A stretch of 64,000 bases of DNA, from positions 3,782,001-3,846,000 of the forward strand of contig JAJUBI010000002.1 in assembly GCA_022419385.1 (NCBI GenBank). The letters are read 5' to 3'. Origin of the DNA: Paraconiothyrium sp. Pb-2020. Taxonomy: Eukaryota > Ascomycota > Dothideomycetes > Pleosporales > Didymosphaeriaceae. Below are positions 54,337 through 64,000 of this stretch, in pieces (positions within the stretch are counted from its first letter, which is position 1; every line of letters starts with the position of its first letter). A program made the translations under genes and the position numbers. The notes below the pieces were generated by a model, which was not told the origin of the DNA, searched no databases, and was given only the letters and a program-made list of their open reading frames with translations.

Positions 54337-56232
54337 CTAATCACTGAAACCCTCAAACTCATCTTCCTCCGCCACATTCTTCCGCACCTGCGCAATCATT
54401 CTCTGCAAGTCATCCTCTTTCCTCCTCTCCTCCTCACTCAGTTTGGCCACACGTTCATGCTCCCTCTTCTTTACCTTCTTTTCCCGCCTAACCTCCTTCG
54501 TCGCCCTATGCTCTTTCTTCTGGGTCCACGCATCTTTCTCCTTATCTTCCTTCTTAAACCTCTTCTTCTGGGCTCCCCCGCCTTGGGGATTAAGTTCCTC
54601 TTGTCGCTGCTTTTCGCGCATCTTGTCCTTGTAGGCAAGCGCATCTAGCTCAAACTCTAGCCCAAGTGTGCGATCTCCATCGAACTTCTTGAGCTCAGGC
54701 ATACTAGGGAGGCGGAGGAGACCCCATGCATGACCCAAGTCTTCCCAGTCCAAATCACTGACGCGGAAGATAGAGCTAGCGGTGTGCTTGCTGTAAGCGC
54801 GGACCCAAGAAACGAAACCGCGCTGGGCTTTGTCGAAGATGGCTCTGTCGGTCTTGGCCAGGGTCCTCATCTTCTTGCTCGCTGCGTCGGTGTCGACAGA
54901 GGTAATGGTGATTTCCGGTGTGGTCAAAGGCGAGATGGGCGTCTGTCGTATACGCAGAAACTCGATGTAGTCTTCTTCGCGGCCTGGGTTGAGAAAGGTT
55001 ACTGCTAACCCTCTTCGTCCGGCACGGCCAGCGCGGCCGCAGCGATGAATGAAGGTCTTCGGATCGCTTGGTGGATCGATTTGCAAGACAAGGTCGACGG
55101 CGGGAATGTCAAGGCCACGGGCTGCAACGTCGGTGGTGAGGAGGATGGAAGGGATCATGCTGTCGACAAATTTGGCAAAGTTTTTTCTGCGGACCTTGTC
55201 GGTGTGTTTGCCGTGCAGTGGAATGATTGCGTGCCCTTTAAGGACCTCTGGAAGCACATGTTGGAAATAGTCGACCGAGTAGCAAGTTGCCAAATACAAT
55301 ATGACCTTCTGTGGATGCGGTTGCAAAGTCACCAGTAGCTTCTTGATCGCAGGAATCTTGTGCGAAGGCGGCATGATCAGATAGGACATTTGTAAACTGG
55401 CAGGTGTACGCTTATCTTCAATTCTTCCCTCTTCGCCGACGTTCGGGGCAGCTCTTGTTTTGACTTTGACAGCTATACGAACAGGGTTACGCAGACCCAC
55501 ACGTATAAGCTGATCAACGGCTTCGCTCACGCTAGCACTGAACAACCCTGTTCGCCGCTGCTTCGGTAGTCTTGAAAGTATTTTTTGTAAGTCATCCTTA
55601 AAGCCCATGTCTAGAAGGCGATCTGCTTCATCCAAGACCAGCGCGTCAAATGATGATTGGGGGCAGTGAACGTGCGGCGACGATAGTAGCTCCAACAGAC
55701 GGCCGGGCGTTCCGATGAGGATGTTAGGCGAGTTCTTCAAGAACCAGCTCAAGTCTTGAGCGGGAGTGACTGCTCCACCCAAGAGAAGCTGAGGCACGAT
55801 CTTGAGGGTTCCAGGAGGGAAGGACGGGGGAGGAGGCGCATCCGGATCCTCCATGTCAGAATCCTCATCATCCGTCTTCAGGACAGCCGCCGACGGGGCA
55901 TGAAATTTAAGGAGCGATAAGAGTACAGTATGTATCTGAGTTGCTAGTTCTCGTGTTGGCGATAGTATGATAGCTCCAACGTGGTTTTTCTTGATTGGGG
56001 CATCCAGTCGGAGTAGGCGCTCAACGATTGGTATGAGAAACGCTAATGTCTTTCCGGATCCAGTAACGGCTTCCACGACTACGTCCTTGTTGCCTATGAA
56101 CATTGGAATTGCGGCATGCTGTACAGGTGTCGTTTTGGTAAAGCCCATGGCGGAAATGGCGTCCAGTATCCATTCTGATAATGGCGGCGTCAGGGCGCTC
56201 CACGACCGTTCCGTCTTCGCCTGAGGCGCCAT
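54337..56232 (-). CDS. SPB4: ATP-dependent rRNA helicase Spb4 (DEAD-box)
   Basis: 631 residues, single exon. Spb4 acts in the nucleolus on late 60S pre-ribosomes, remodelling 27S pre-rRNA. Motifs in order: Q motif (TKTTPVQHAAIP, about 32-43), motif I AVTGSGKT (about 55-62), PTRELATQI, TPGRLLEL, DEAD box (LDEADRLLDMGF, about 202-213), motif III as FSAS instead of the more common SAT, then RGLDIPAVDLVLQIDPP and motif VI HRCGRAGRAGR. The extension after the helicase core (FVSWVRAYSKH..LDWEDLGHAWGLLRLPSMPE) is specific to Spb4, and the Lys/Glu-rich tail is typical. A negatively charged insert (DDEDSDMEDPDAPPPP) sits after PTREL, as in filamentous fungi. It is divergent from the diacylglycerol kinase gene. 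Confidence 0.95.
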   Translation of the reverse strand: MAPQAKTERSWSALTPPLSEWILDAISAMGFTKTTPVQHAAIPMFIGNKDVVVEAVTGSGKTLAFLIPIVERLLRLDAPIKKNHVGAIILSPTRELATQIHTVLLSLLKFHAPSAAVLKTDDEDSDMEDPDAPPPPSFPPGTLKIVPQLLLGGAVTPAQDLSWFLKNSPNILIGTPGRLLELLSSPHVHCPQSSFDALVLDEADRLLDMGFKDDLQKILSRLPKQRRTGLFSASVSEAVDQLIRVGLRNPVRIAVKVKTRAAPNVGEEGRIEDKRTPASLQMSYLIMPPSHKIPAIKKLLVTLQPHPQKVILYLATCYSVDYFQHVLPEVLKGHAIIPLHGKHTDKVRRKNFAKFVDSMIPSILLTTDVAARGLDIPAVDLVLQIDPPSDPKTFIHRCGRAGRAGRRGLAVTFLNPGREEDYIEFLRIRQTPISPLTTPEITITSVDTDAASKKMRTLAKTDRAIFDKAQRGFVSWVRAYSKHTASSIFRVSDLDWEDLGHAWGLLRLPSMPELKKFDGDRTLGLEFELDALAYKDKMREKQRQEELNPQGGGAQKKRFKKEDKEKDAWTQKKEHRATKEVRREKKVKKREHERVAKLSEEERRKEDDLQRMIAQVRKNVAEEDEFEGFSD

Positions 56233-57052
56233 AGCATGCTCCTCTCGGGTTGATCTCTGTCCTTCTCTTGTTTTGCTGGGCGCTTAGTTGGTGGTGCTGA
56301 CCTCGCGATCACGAGCGGCAAAAGTTTGGGCAAAAAGGAAAAGCGGGTAACTGTAGTGTCCAGCCACGTGCTGTGGCGGTGCAGCATCCATGGATGCTCG
56401 AATCGCATGTGACAAGCTTCTGGGATCGATGCAAGATGATGTACGCGGCAACTACAACGGACGACAAACAAGCTTTGCTGTGCCAAGGGAAGAGAAGGCA
56501 AGGCTTCAGGACAAAACCTGGTCTCAAGTAGACGATTCCAGCTTCCTGATACCAGAAGATGCGTCCTGATCTCATATGCCAAGCCGGGTGCCCCCAGTCG
56601 CGATCCGCATGAGCGCATGAGCAGCAACTCGCAAAAACATCCGTCTGAACCTTGCCTGCCTGCATTGGACGACGCAAACATCGTCATCTCCCGCCCCTAT
56701 CTCCCACGCACGTAGTCCTCGAGGCTCACCGCAAGACACCACGGTGGCCTCTCCTCCCCCGACCCCGCCACCTGACGATGTTGCGCGTCGTCCGGACGAA
56801 TTCGTATTCGCACTTCCCACCCTGGCGCACGTAGCCCCAGAACATCCCCACGCGCATGTCGAACAGTCCACAGCGCTCACCGCGCACCTTGACGCTCAGC
56901 CTGCGCCCGCACACGCGCCGCATTCGCTCCCTCTGGAAGACGTCGCACTTCTCGCGCACCTGACCCATCTTTATCTTGAGAGTTCAGCCAAGTTTACCGG
57001 GCTCATCCGGCACCCTCCGCTTCCCGCGTTTCCGCTCTGCTGGCAGCGAGCC
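56233..57052. promoter_or_regulatory. divergent promoter region of SPB4 and the kinase gene
   Basis: 820 bp between the two start codons. The frame of the kinase gene stays open upstream to 56744 (Pro-rich, no ATG), which I read as leader sequence. Short frames on minus are shadows. Confidence 0.45.
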
Positions 57053-58230
57053 ATGGCTTCCTCCAAGCAATACTCGATACCGCACACGCCGCGCGTGATT
57101 TCACCCTCGCCGACACCTTCTGAGCTCAGCGGGAAGGACGGGTACTTTGGTCCAGTAACGCGCTCGGCGAGTCGCAAGCAGAAAGTTACGTCGCCGCCGC
57201 CCATCGACGAGGACTCCTCTGGCTCGGATCCAGACAAGAGAGCCAGAGCTAGGAGTCGGAGTCCACTTGAGGTGCGGAGACGGCAGGTGAACGGCATCTC
57301 TAGGGCAAAGAAGGCCGACCTCACATTGCCAAATGGGACCGTCAATGGACATCTCTCGCCCGCGGCCGCAAACAAGAATTACTGGCGCGAGCTGAGCAGA
57401 AGTCCCAGTCCGCTAGGTCTGATTCCTATACATCAGAAGTGGAGATCATTTGTACGTAGCCATGAAGTCGACTGGGTGACAGCACGGCTAATAGACGACA
57501 GATCCACCGGCACGAAGTCCCCCGCAAAATCCTCCATGTCTCCATCGGCTTTCTCACCATCTTTCTCTACTGCACCGGCCGCCAGCCCGACCAGATTCAC
57601 CCGGTGCTCCTTGCTATGCTCATCCCCATCGCTGCAACCGACTTCATCCGCCACAGATACTGGCAGGTTAATCGATTGTACATACGATTCTTGGGCGCGT
57701 TGATGCGCGAATCTGAAGTTGACGGCTGGAACGGTGTCATCTCGTACCTTCTCGGCGCGTGGATCGTTCTGCGGTTCTTCCCTAAGGACATCGGCGTAAT
57801 GAGTGTGTTGTTGCTTAGTTGGTGCGACACCGCGGCCTCAACTTTCGGTCGTCTCTGGGGTCACCGTACGTGGCGCGTAAGGAAAGGCAAGTCGCTCGCT
57901 GGATCTATCGCAGCGTGCGTTACGGGTGTAATAACCGCGGCGCTTTGGTGGGGTTGGCTCGCGCCTATGTATGCGGACTACAACACCGGCGTGAACGCCT
58001 TTGCATACCGGAGCGTCCTCACGCTTCCCGCACAGGCCCGGGAAATCCTTGGACTGTCTAGCGTGGAGGGTTCGATAACAGGCTACCTCGCACTTGGCGC
58101 TATGTCCTTCTGGGCTGGCATTGTCGCCAGCGCCAGCGAGGCCATCGATCTTTTTGGCTGGGACGACAATCTCACGATCCCAGTTCTGTGCGGTGTAGGG
58201 CTATTAGGCTTCACCAAAGTGTTTGCGTAG
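57053..58230 (+). CDS. CTP-dependent diacylglycerol kinase, Dgk1 type (two exons)
   Basis: Exons 57053-57451 and 57502-58230 (50-bp intron, donor GTACGT, branch GCTAAT, acceptor GACAG, phase 0) give 375 residues. Dgk1 phosphorylates diacylglycerol to phosphatidate with CTP in the ER and nuclear envelope, opposing the phosphatase Pah1. After a Ser/Pro/Arg-rich cytosolic N-terminus (about 130 residues), the splice joins RSF to IHRHEVPRKILHVSIGF, the conserved entry of the CTP-transferase domain. Several membrane helices follow, with DFIRHRYWQVNRLY, SWCDTAASTFGRLWGH and the KGKSLAGSIAACVTG motif. The ATG at 57053 (CCATGG context) is the first Met of the frame. Confidence 0.9.
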
Positions 58231-58869
58231 CTCATTCTGGTACCTGATCTCTACGACACATTTTTTTGCATCTTACCTTTCTTTATTCGTAATAGACAGT
58301 GTGGATTGTTGACACATCTTCGCATCAGGATACCACATGTTATCGTCTTTTCTACGTTCACGACATTATGGCGCTGGGTAACGCGGTTCTCATGGATTGG
58401 ACAGCGGTTCGGCATATTGGGTATGGGCTACAGGAGGGGGCTAACCCTGTTCTAGATCTCACCTCTGTTAGGCACTCAGAATGGATGGAATGTGTGCAAA
58501 GTAGCATAAACATAACTGTAGAGATATCAATATTGACTTACTGTAAATCAATGCTCATTTTACCCTACACCTCTCGCTGCTACAAGATAGGAGCATTCTC
58601 GTCATAGCGATTGCACAGTGGACAGCGAGCGTGGGACCATGCGAGCATTAGAGTAACAGACAAGGCATTAGAGTCTGTAAGTTCCTCTTACTCGCTGCGC
58701 TGAAGTGGGTATATAGCATCCAAGAAGACCGTGCAAGTATATCAGTGCAAATTCCAATTCAAACCCTTTTTGTGTTCCTGCCTCATACGACTCGATGCAT
58801 GCAGCAGAGAGATTTAATGTGATGTGTGCTCAGCGTGGTGATTGGAGCTGAAAGTAAGGGAGTGAAAAG
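58231..58869. other. intergenic between convergent genes
   Basis: About 640 bp of AT-rich sequence with the two 3' UTRs. No further feature. Confidence 0.45.
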
Positions 58870-61283
58870 CTATAGAGCACTCCCAGGAAATGGCGGCGGC
58901 TTTGTCGAGGGCACGGCCGGCTCAGCTTCAGGCGGAGAAACCTGTTCGTGGGGCGTCTTGAACACTTCCTCTTTCTCACTGCGTGGGCTCTCGACATTGC
59001 GCGGAGTGTTCTTTGCAGATGTGCTGAAGTGGTCTTCCTTCCGCTCTTGCGGCTGCTTTGGAGGAGCCTGCTGTGCTTTTCTTGCCCCGTCACTCGCGCT
59101 ACTCGCGCTCCTCCTCTTCCTCCCCCTCCTTCCAGCCGCACTAGCTGGCCTCCTCAACCCCGGCGTATACTCCGGAGTCTCGGGTAGATCGTCTCCAGGT
59201 ATTCGTAATATTGGTACTCCATGCACGCCGCCAGCGACAGTATTCGTCCCCGGAAGCTCCGATGCCCACGTTGCCGTGTCGTGGTCTGCTTCGACAAATT
59301 CCCTCGGGGCGTTCAGCTCCACTGCATCAGGCCCCGGTAGTTCAGCAGGTTGGTCTCCGTTGACTCCTTGGAGCCTGTATTTGTCTTTCGTCTCGTCGTT
59401 GCTAGAGCGGGGCACATCGTCACTGTGAAGTTCGGAGGGAGATGCTCTCTTGGCCCGTCTACGGTGCAGAACGAAGAGAATTCCTGCGACAATGGCGAGG
59501 CCTGCAACACCGCCTACTACCCCTCCAGCGATGGCGCCAACGTCCGTCTTGTTCGTTTTTGACGAGCCTCCAGATCCTGAAGTATTGTTTGAGAGAACCC
59601 AGGTTGAGGGTATTGTATATCGTGACTTGCGGAACACCTCACCCAATCCCTTCTCCGTCCAGCCCTGCTTCGGTTCTCCGGCAGTAGCTTTTCCATCCGC
59701 TTTGCCACCTGTCACGCCGAATAGGTTTTGAGGAACTTCGTAATCGCTTTGGTTGGCAAGGAAGACACTGCCCCATTTAGCGGTCGACAGATCAAGGAAA
59801 GCGACGCCTTTACGTTCCCAGTCACAGTCTATGTTGGTCACGTTTCCGCCTACTGTAACCATCTGTCGCTTGCCGGCCCGATGGCAACCGTGTCCTAGTC
59901 GAGGGCTCTCTCCAACCGGCCAGATGTTGGTCCATGTAAATGATGGCAACGATAGAACTACGACGTCGTCGTAGAATTTGTCATTGATGGGATCGATACC
60001 GCCGTATAAGTAGAGGTGATGGCTCGAATTGTCTGGCGCAGAGGTAGAAACGGTGCAAAAATCAATTCTCGGAGGTGGGATATCGCCTATGGTAGTTTGC
60101 TGGTACCAAGTGCCATTACTACTGGATGGATCTTTGAAGTAAGAGTCCAAATCAAACACATCTACGGTGTTGAAGTCAATCTGTGATAATTCAGCTATGT
60201 GCGTTGGTAGTCATGGAAGGTGGAGTTGAAGTAGGGCTTCTATGGCTTAAGTGAGATACGACTTACAAGCTCTCCTTTCGTTCTATTGGCGATCTCGCCA
60301 AACTGAAGACCAGGCTGAATTTGTCCACCTAGCGCAACTAAAATGCCACTGTCGCCTACAGCAGGTATATAGTCCAAGGTGCCCCCAACTCTAGGAGTGC
60401 TTCTGTTCATACTAGATGTTGATATGTTCGCCGAAGGGCTGTCGAGATCGACCAGGTTGATGATCAACATGCCTTGCAGAGGCATATATAAATTCTGAGT
60501 AGGATCCTTGAAGGGCTTTCCCAAGGTCTTGGTCGACGTTCCCATATCGATCTGTCCACCTAGATAGAATCCAAGCCCCTTTTCGATATCCTCAGCTGCA
60601 GCGCCATGATTCGGTTGCCAAACCTGTTGAATAGTATGTTGGTCCCACGGGTTGTCTTGCGTGTGATCATACGTCCAGAGGGGATATTGTGAACTGTCTG
60701 GCTGCAAATAGCCTTCGAAGGACTGATTGTACATGTATGTCGCTCCGCCGAAGTTGTAAATAGTATCAGTCATGTTGTTCGGTCCGTGAAAAATGTGGCC
60801 GCGTATCAGATTAGGTACTGGAGTGCCAGTCTTCGGGTTCGTTACATTCTTGCGCTTGATGTTGATTGACTTCAACCCCCCAGATTCATTGCCGGGGATT
60901 TTCCAATCCCATGTTTCCGTCAGATTGATCGTCAGTATGTGGTTGTCTGGGCACTTTAAGCGATTGAGTCTCTCTTAAGAACGAAGCGACCCACTGATCC
61001 CTAGATACACATCGCCTGAGTCATTGAATCTTTCAATGCCACTGTCAATATACAGGGTGTTATTTTTCACGACAGCTAGTATCCCATTAGCGCAGAACTG
61101 CGACAAGGAGCCGAAAATTTAACATTGTGACCACCATCTCATGCAAAAGCTCTCAACTGGATCAGGACCAGCGTTCCTAGGTGGTTGCTGCGCGCCAACA
61201 TGCGCTACAGCAAACGCCCAAATGACGATGAGTGCAATAGGCGCGGCTGAAGGACGTGGTAGCCAGCCTTTATACAGTGCCAT
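58870..61283 (-). CDS. kelch-type cell-surface protein with one membrane span (four exons)
   Basis: Exons on minus: 61283-61124, 61075-60995, 60946-60267 and 60180-58870, with introns of 48, 48 and 86 bp, all in phase, giving 743 residues. Exon 1 encodes a signal peptide (IALIVIWAFAVAHVGA) and FCMRWWSQ; splicing gives the family blocks SVVKNNTLYIDSGIERF, VYLGINNHILTINLTETW, GGTLDYIPAVGDSGILVALGG and HHLYLYGGIDP, i.e. a kelch/galactose-oxidase-like beta-propeller ectodomain rich in N-glycosylation sites. A Gly/Ala-rich membrane helix (GAIAGGVVGGVAGLAIVAGI) is followed by a basic stop-transfer (HRRRAKR) and a Pro/Ser/Glu-rich cytosolic tail of about 200 residues. Such proteins are common in ascomycetes; a cell-wall sensing or adhesion role is only inferred. 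The first intron has a weak donor (GTTAAA) but a good branch (GCTAAT). Confidence 0.83.
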
Positions 61284-63514
61284 GCTATTTAGTCATGAGT
61301 GCAGTCAAGGATATCCGCCGAAGATGAAGTGTCGAAGTTTGCAAGTGGAGAAACTATCGGTAGCTGCATTCGTTATTAACGGTTTCTCGGGGACAATAGC
61401 TTCTGTGGCTGGCTTCAGCCTTGCAGGTCCTGCACCCTCCTATCACTTCAGGCTTGCTGTCGTCAGATCATAGCGGAAGGAGGAAACCGCTTGTATACCC
61501 TTTTACCCAATGGGATTAGATTGACAGGTTCGGCATGTTGAACTGCCGTCAAAGCTTTGATAGGCAACTATACTCAGTTTGGGCACATGCATAGGCGAGC
61601 GAACAATATCGCGGAGTTGGTACAGCTGTGCCCTTCAGCTGCGCCAAACGTACGGTTCAACGTCACAACGTGAGATGGAAAAACATCCTCTGGCTCGTGC
61701 AAGGAAAAAGGCAAGCCGCAGCCAGCATCTTTTGGGAGAGAAACTCGCCGAAAGCCCGTAATAGGGTCAGTCCGCCGTAGATCCGTGGACAGGGATGTGC
61801 TTATTCACCAGTTAGTTGCGCCACGTCCCCGACAAAGTGGGAACATCACGGACAAACTGGTCAGGGTAACGCCTTCCCTTCAGCCTCAGCAAATGACCGT
61901 TCAAGTTCCAGTGAGGGGCCACAGCAGGCAAGCCCCTGTGCTACAGCTTGGCATCCGCTCTGGGAAGTCCCTCAAAAGATAATCAACTCAGGTGTTTAGT
62001 CACTACGCCGAGCGTGGCTTCGAGGGCGGTGTAGTTTACGATTGGATGCCACTTGGTCACTGGGTGAAAATGGCGTTGCACGCGCAGGTTGGTCACCGCA
62101 AGGCTTTTGGGCTTCTGAAAGTGCGAGCGGTGCAGAAAATGCGCTTTATTTCGGGGGTTGCGATGGTACCGGCAAGCAACGAGATGTCGCATAAGGGTCC
62201 TCCATGTCATTCCACCCTGCCCGCCATCGCCGAGCATACACCAGTGTGTGAGAAAGATTGACCGCCTCTCACAACGTGATTCCAAACTGATTTGCATGAC
62301 CCGAAGTTACCGATCTCCATCAGCCTGCTGAGCTCGACGAATGCTCGAGCTCTTTGCCCCCACGACGACAACGTGGGTTCCCTATGATGCGTCAAGTTCG
62401 ATGAAACAAGGCATCTGGATTTAGAGAGGTGCGGAGGTAGAAGCTTTGTTGCACAGTACTTGGCCAGAGCTTGACATGTGGCGCATATGCTTCAATTGAA
62501 GAAATTTGTTCAGCCGCGTTCGAGCCCAGCTGTCCGCACTTCGGTGATCGATTTGCACATGGTGATGAGATGGAAACAGGCGTAGCGGCGCAAAGTAGGT
62601 GGTCTCTGATTGTGACTGCATCCAGATTCCGAGATGCTCGATGTGATTGAACCAGGTACAGAAATATCAGATCATAGCTGGATCCCAGACACTTTCAGTA
62701 CTTCGTGACCGACCTCGAAGCGGCATATAACAGATTCTCACATATAACGTATATCTCCTCGCGAATCAGTGCATGAAGTGCTCCTAGCTCCCAAATTCGA
62801 GCTGCTGTACGTAACTTCGTTGGTCGATAAGTTAGATCATGTACTTCACCAGCACACCAGACCTTTGATTTTGATCTTCAGCAGATGATCTGGATGGAAC
62901 AGCGTCCTTTGACGATGCTTTGCAGGTACGGCGGGTTAATAAAAGAACGGACACCTCGACCTGATGTTGTGGTCCACCTCAACGGTGATTATCTCACTTC
63001 GCACTTCGTAGGTTGATGTGAGAAGATTAGGAGATCGGGTAGCCGAGAGACCGGCGCGGGGGGAGGACCGGTGACGGCTCCGATGCAAGCGGTGAACGGG
63101 CCGAATTCTTAGCGCGTACCGCCACTTGGGCACATTGAGTGGGAGCTTGAGACTCGACCGGTCTACACTTTGTTTCTGCCACACCACAGCACAAACGTGC
63201 GCCACGTCTCTTGTAGTTTCCTGCTCTTGCCTCGGCTTCTGGCGACTCTTCACCGCAGCAATAATACAACATAATCCTCGAGACCAACTCCACCTTCGCT
63301 TTGATTGCCCCGCGTGTGGCACACGACTCTAGAACATTCACCCACGAGCGTTCTCCAACGTGTATACAGACCTTCAAATATCACACTCACCAACTGCGCC
63401 CCCTACAGAAAGCCCCCGGGCGCCTTCAATAGCCCCCAACTTCTCGCGCTCGTGTACAGACATCAACATCCACCAGACCTTAACTCCGAAACACACCACC
63501 GCGCCGTATCAGCC
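61284..63514. other. intergenic
   Basis: About 2.2 kb between divergent genes (kelch gene on minus, ubiquitin-conjugating enzyme on plus). I see no gene or RNA in it. The last 200 bases before 63515 are CT/CA-rich, in keeping with the enzyme's promoter and leader. Confidence 0.45.
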
Positions 63515-64000
63515 ATGGCCTCGTCCTCCGCGGCCGCCGGCCTGCTGGCCCGCCAGCTGAAGCAGATGCAAAATGACAAGGACATACCAGGCATATCGTG
63601 TGGGCTGGTAGACAACAATGTTTTTGAATGGGAGGTCATGCTCATGATCAATGACGAGACGAAGTACTACGGCGGTACGTACTGGTCACATCCTCCTATG
63701 TTCAATCTCAGCTAACATGTCAAAGGCGGGTTTTTCCGTGCACGCCTCACATTCCCCACTGAGTACCCCCTCCTCCCTCCTAAGATGCGCTTCGAAACAC
63801 CCCTCTTCCACCCGAACATATACCCCAACGGCGATGTGTGCATCTCGATTCTCCACCCACCCGAGGAAGACAAGTACGGCTACGAGTCTGCAGCTGAGCG
63901 CTGGTCACCGGTGCAAACGCCTGAAACTATCCTCCTTTCGGTGATCTCAATGCTCTCATCGCCAAACGACGAGTCACCAGCCAATGTCGAAGCTGCGTCG
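63515..64000 (+). CDS. ubiquitin-conjugating enzyme E2, UBE2G1/Ubc15/Ubc7 group (partial)
   Basis: Exons 63515-63674 and 63726 to the window end (51-bp intron, donor GTACGT, branch GCTAAC, acceptor TCAAAG, phase 1). The visible 145 residues start MASSSAAAGLLARQLKQMQ and contain the E2 fold: HPN motif (82-84), catalytic Cys92 in NGDVCISILH, and the acidic-loop insertion HPPEEDKYGYESAAERWSPV that marks the Ubc7/Cdc34/UBE2G group, then TPETILLSVISMLSSPN. EDKYGYE favours the UBE2G1/Ubc15 branch over Ubc7. The enzyme takes ubiquitin from E1 and passes it to substrates with an E3. It is truncated at the 3' end by the window. The acceptor is AAG rather than CAG/TAG; the CTCAG just upstream would break the frame. 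Confidence 0.93.

Noticed and set aside
56744..57052. N-terminal extension of the diacylglycerol kinase
   Set aside because: The frame is open but starts with GTG, has no ATG and is Pro/His-rich; the first ATG at 57053 has a good context.
58826..59428. 200-codon plus-strand frame rich in Leu/Pro/Ser
   Set aside because: Antisense shadow of the cytosolic tail of the kelch-type gene.
1..64000. tRNA genes
   Set aside because: Several GTTCGA motifs were inspected (for example near 2050, 24520, 45170 and 62390); none has a matching acceptor stem and A box. Only the U6 B box is meaningful.
1..64000. CRISPR array or prokaryotic-type defence locus
   Set aside because: No regularly spaced direct repeats and the DNA is clearly fungal nuclear.

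Overview
The window is nuclear DNA of a filamentous ascomycete fungus (Pezizomycotina; Dothideomycetes is my best guess but is not proven by the sequence). The evidence is short GT-AG introns of about 47-60 bp with CTAAC/CTGAC/GCTAAT branch sites, a fungal U6 snRNA gene, and families typical of these fungi: DUF3176 membrane protein, DUF7730/F-box-like proteins, kelch-type surface protein, Psp1 C-terminal domain protein and a Kex2-processed repeat protein. Genes lie on both strands without operons. Many open frames only become full proteins when small introns are joined, so most models here are spliced models that I checked for phase.

Layout. 1-5050: no convincing gene. 5060-8927: promoter, long 5' leader and a PSP1-domain gene. 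9819-10851: four-exon hypothetical gene. 11007-11643: 637-bp non-autonomous DNA transposon (MITE) with 8-bp target duplications, placed 122 bp upstream of the ribosomal protein eL15 gene (11774-12627, five exons, one of 9 nt). 13484-15841: J-domain co-chaperone. 17384-19610: type II membrane glycosyltransferase-like protein. 20986-21645: secreted precursor with five copies of a nine-residue peptide between Kex2 sites. 22312-24864: DUF3176 membrane protein. 26772-26924: very small TATA-driven ORF. 27198-31361: 1387-residue membrane-anchored protein. 32984-34495: BTB protein. 35589-36872: RING-like gene interrupted by an in-frame TGA. 37639-39195: mitochondrial seryl-tRNA synthetase. 39499-41109: hypothetical gene with a second in-frame TGA. 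41916-43138: TLC-domain membrane protein. 44265-44367: U6 snRNA with Pol III TATA and downstream B box, plus an inverted partial copy at 44990-45066. 45494-47364: DUF7730-like gene. 48010-48446: small two-exon gene. 51836-53107: F-box-like gene. 54337-56232: Spb4 rRNA helicase, divergent from a Dgk1-type diacylglycerol kinase (57053-58230). 58870-61283: four-exon kelch-type surface protein. 63515-64000: ubiquitin-conjugating enzyme, cut by the window edge.

Most of the genes serve unrelated housekeeping roles (ribosome and its assembly, tRNA charging, splicing, lipid metabolism, ubiquitin), with a few accessory secreted or membrane proteins between them. The most interesting item is the Kex2-processed repeat precursor: its repeated core RTYDHGAVN is not a known alpha-type pheromone and resembles the precursor layout of fungal cyclic RiPPs (dikaritins), but no UstYa-type tailoring gene is visible in the window. 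Other points of note are the MITE in the eL15 promoter, the U6 gene and its inverted fragment, and two genes whose reading frames are each broken by one TGA in the same 8-base context.
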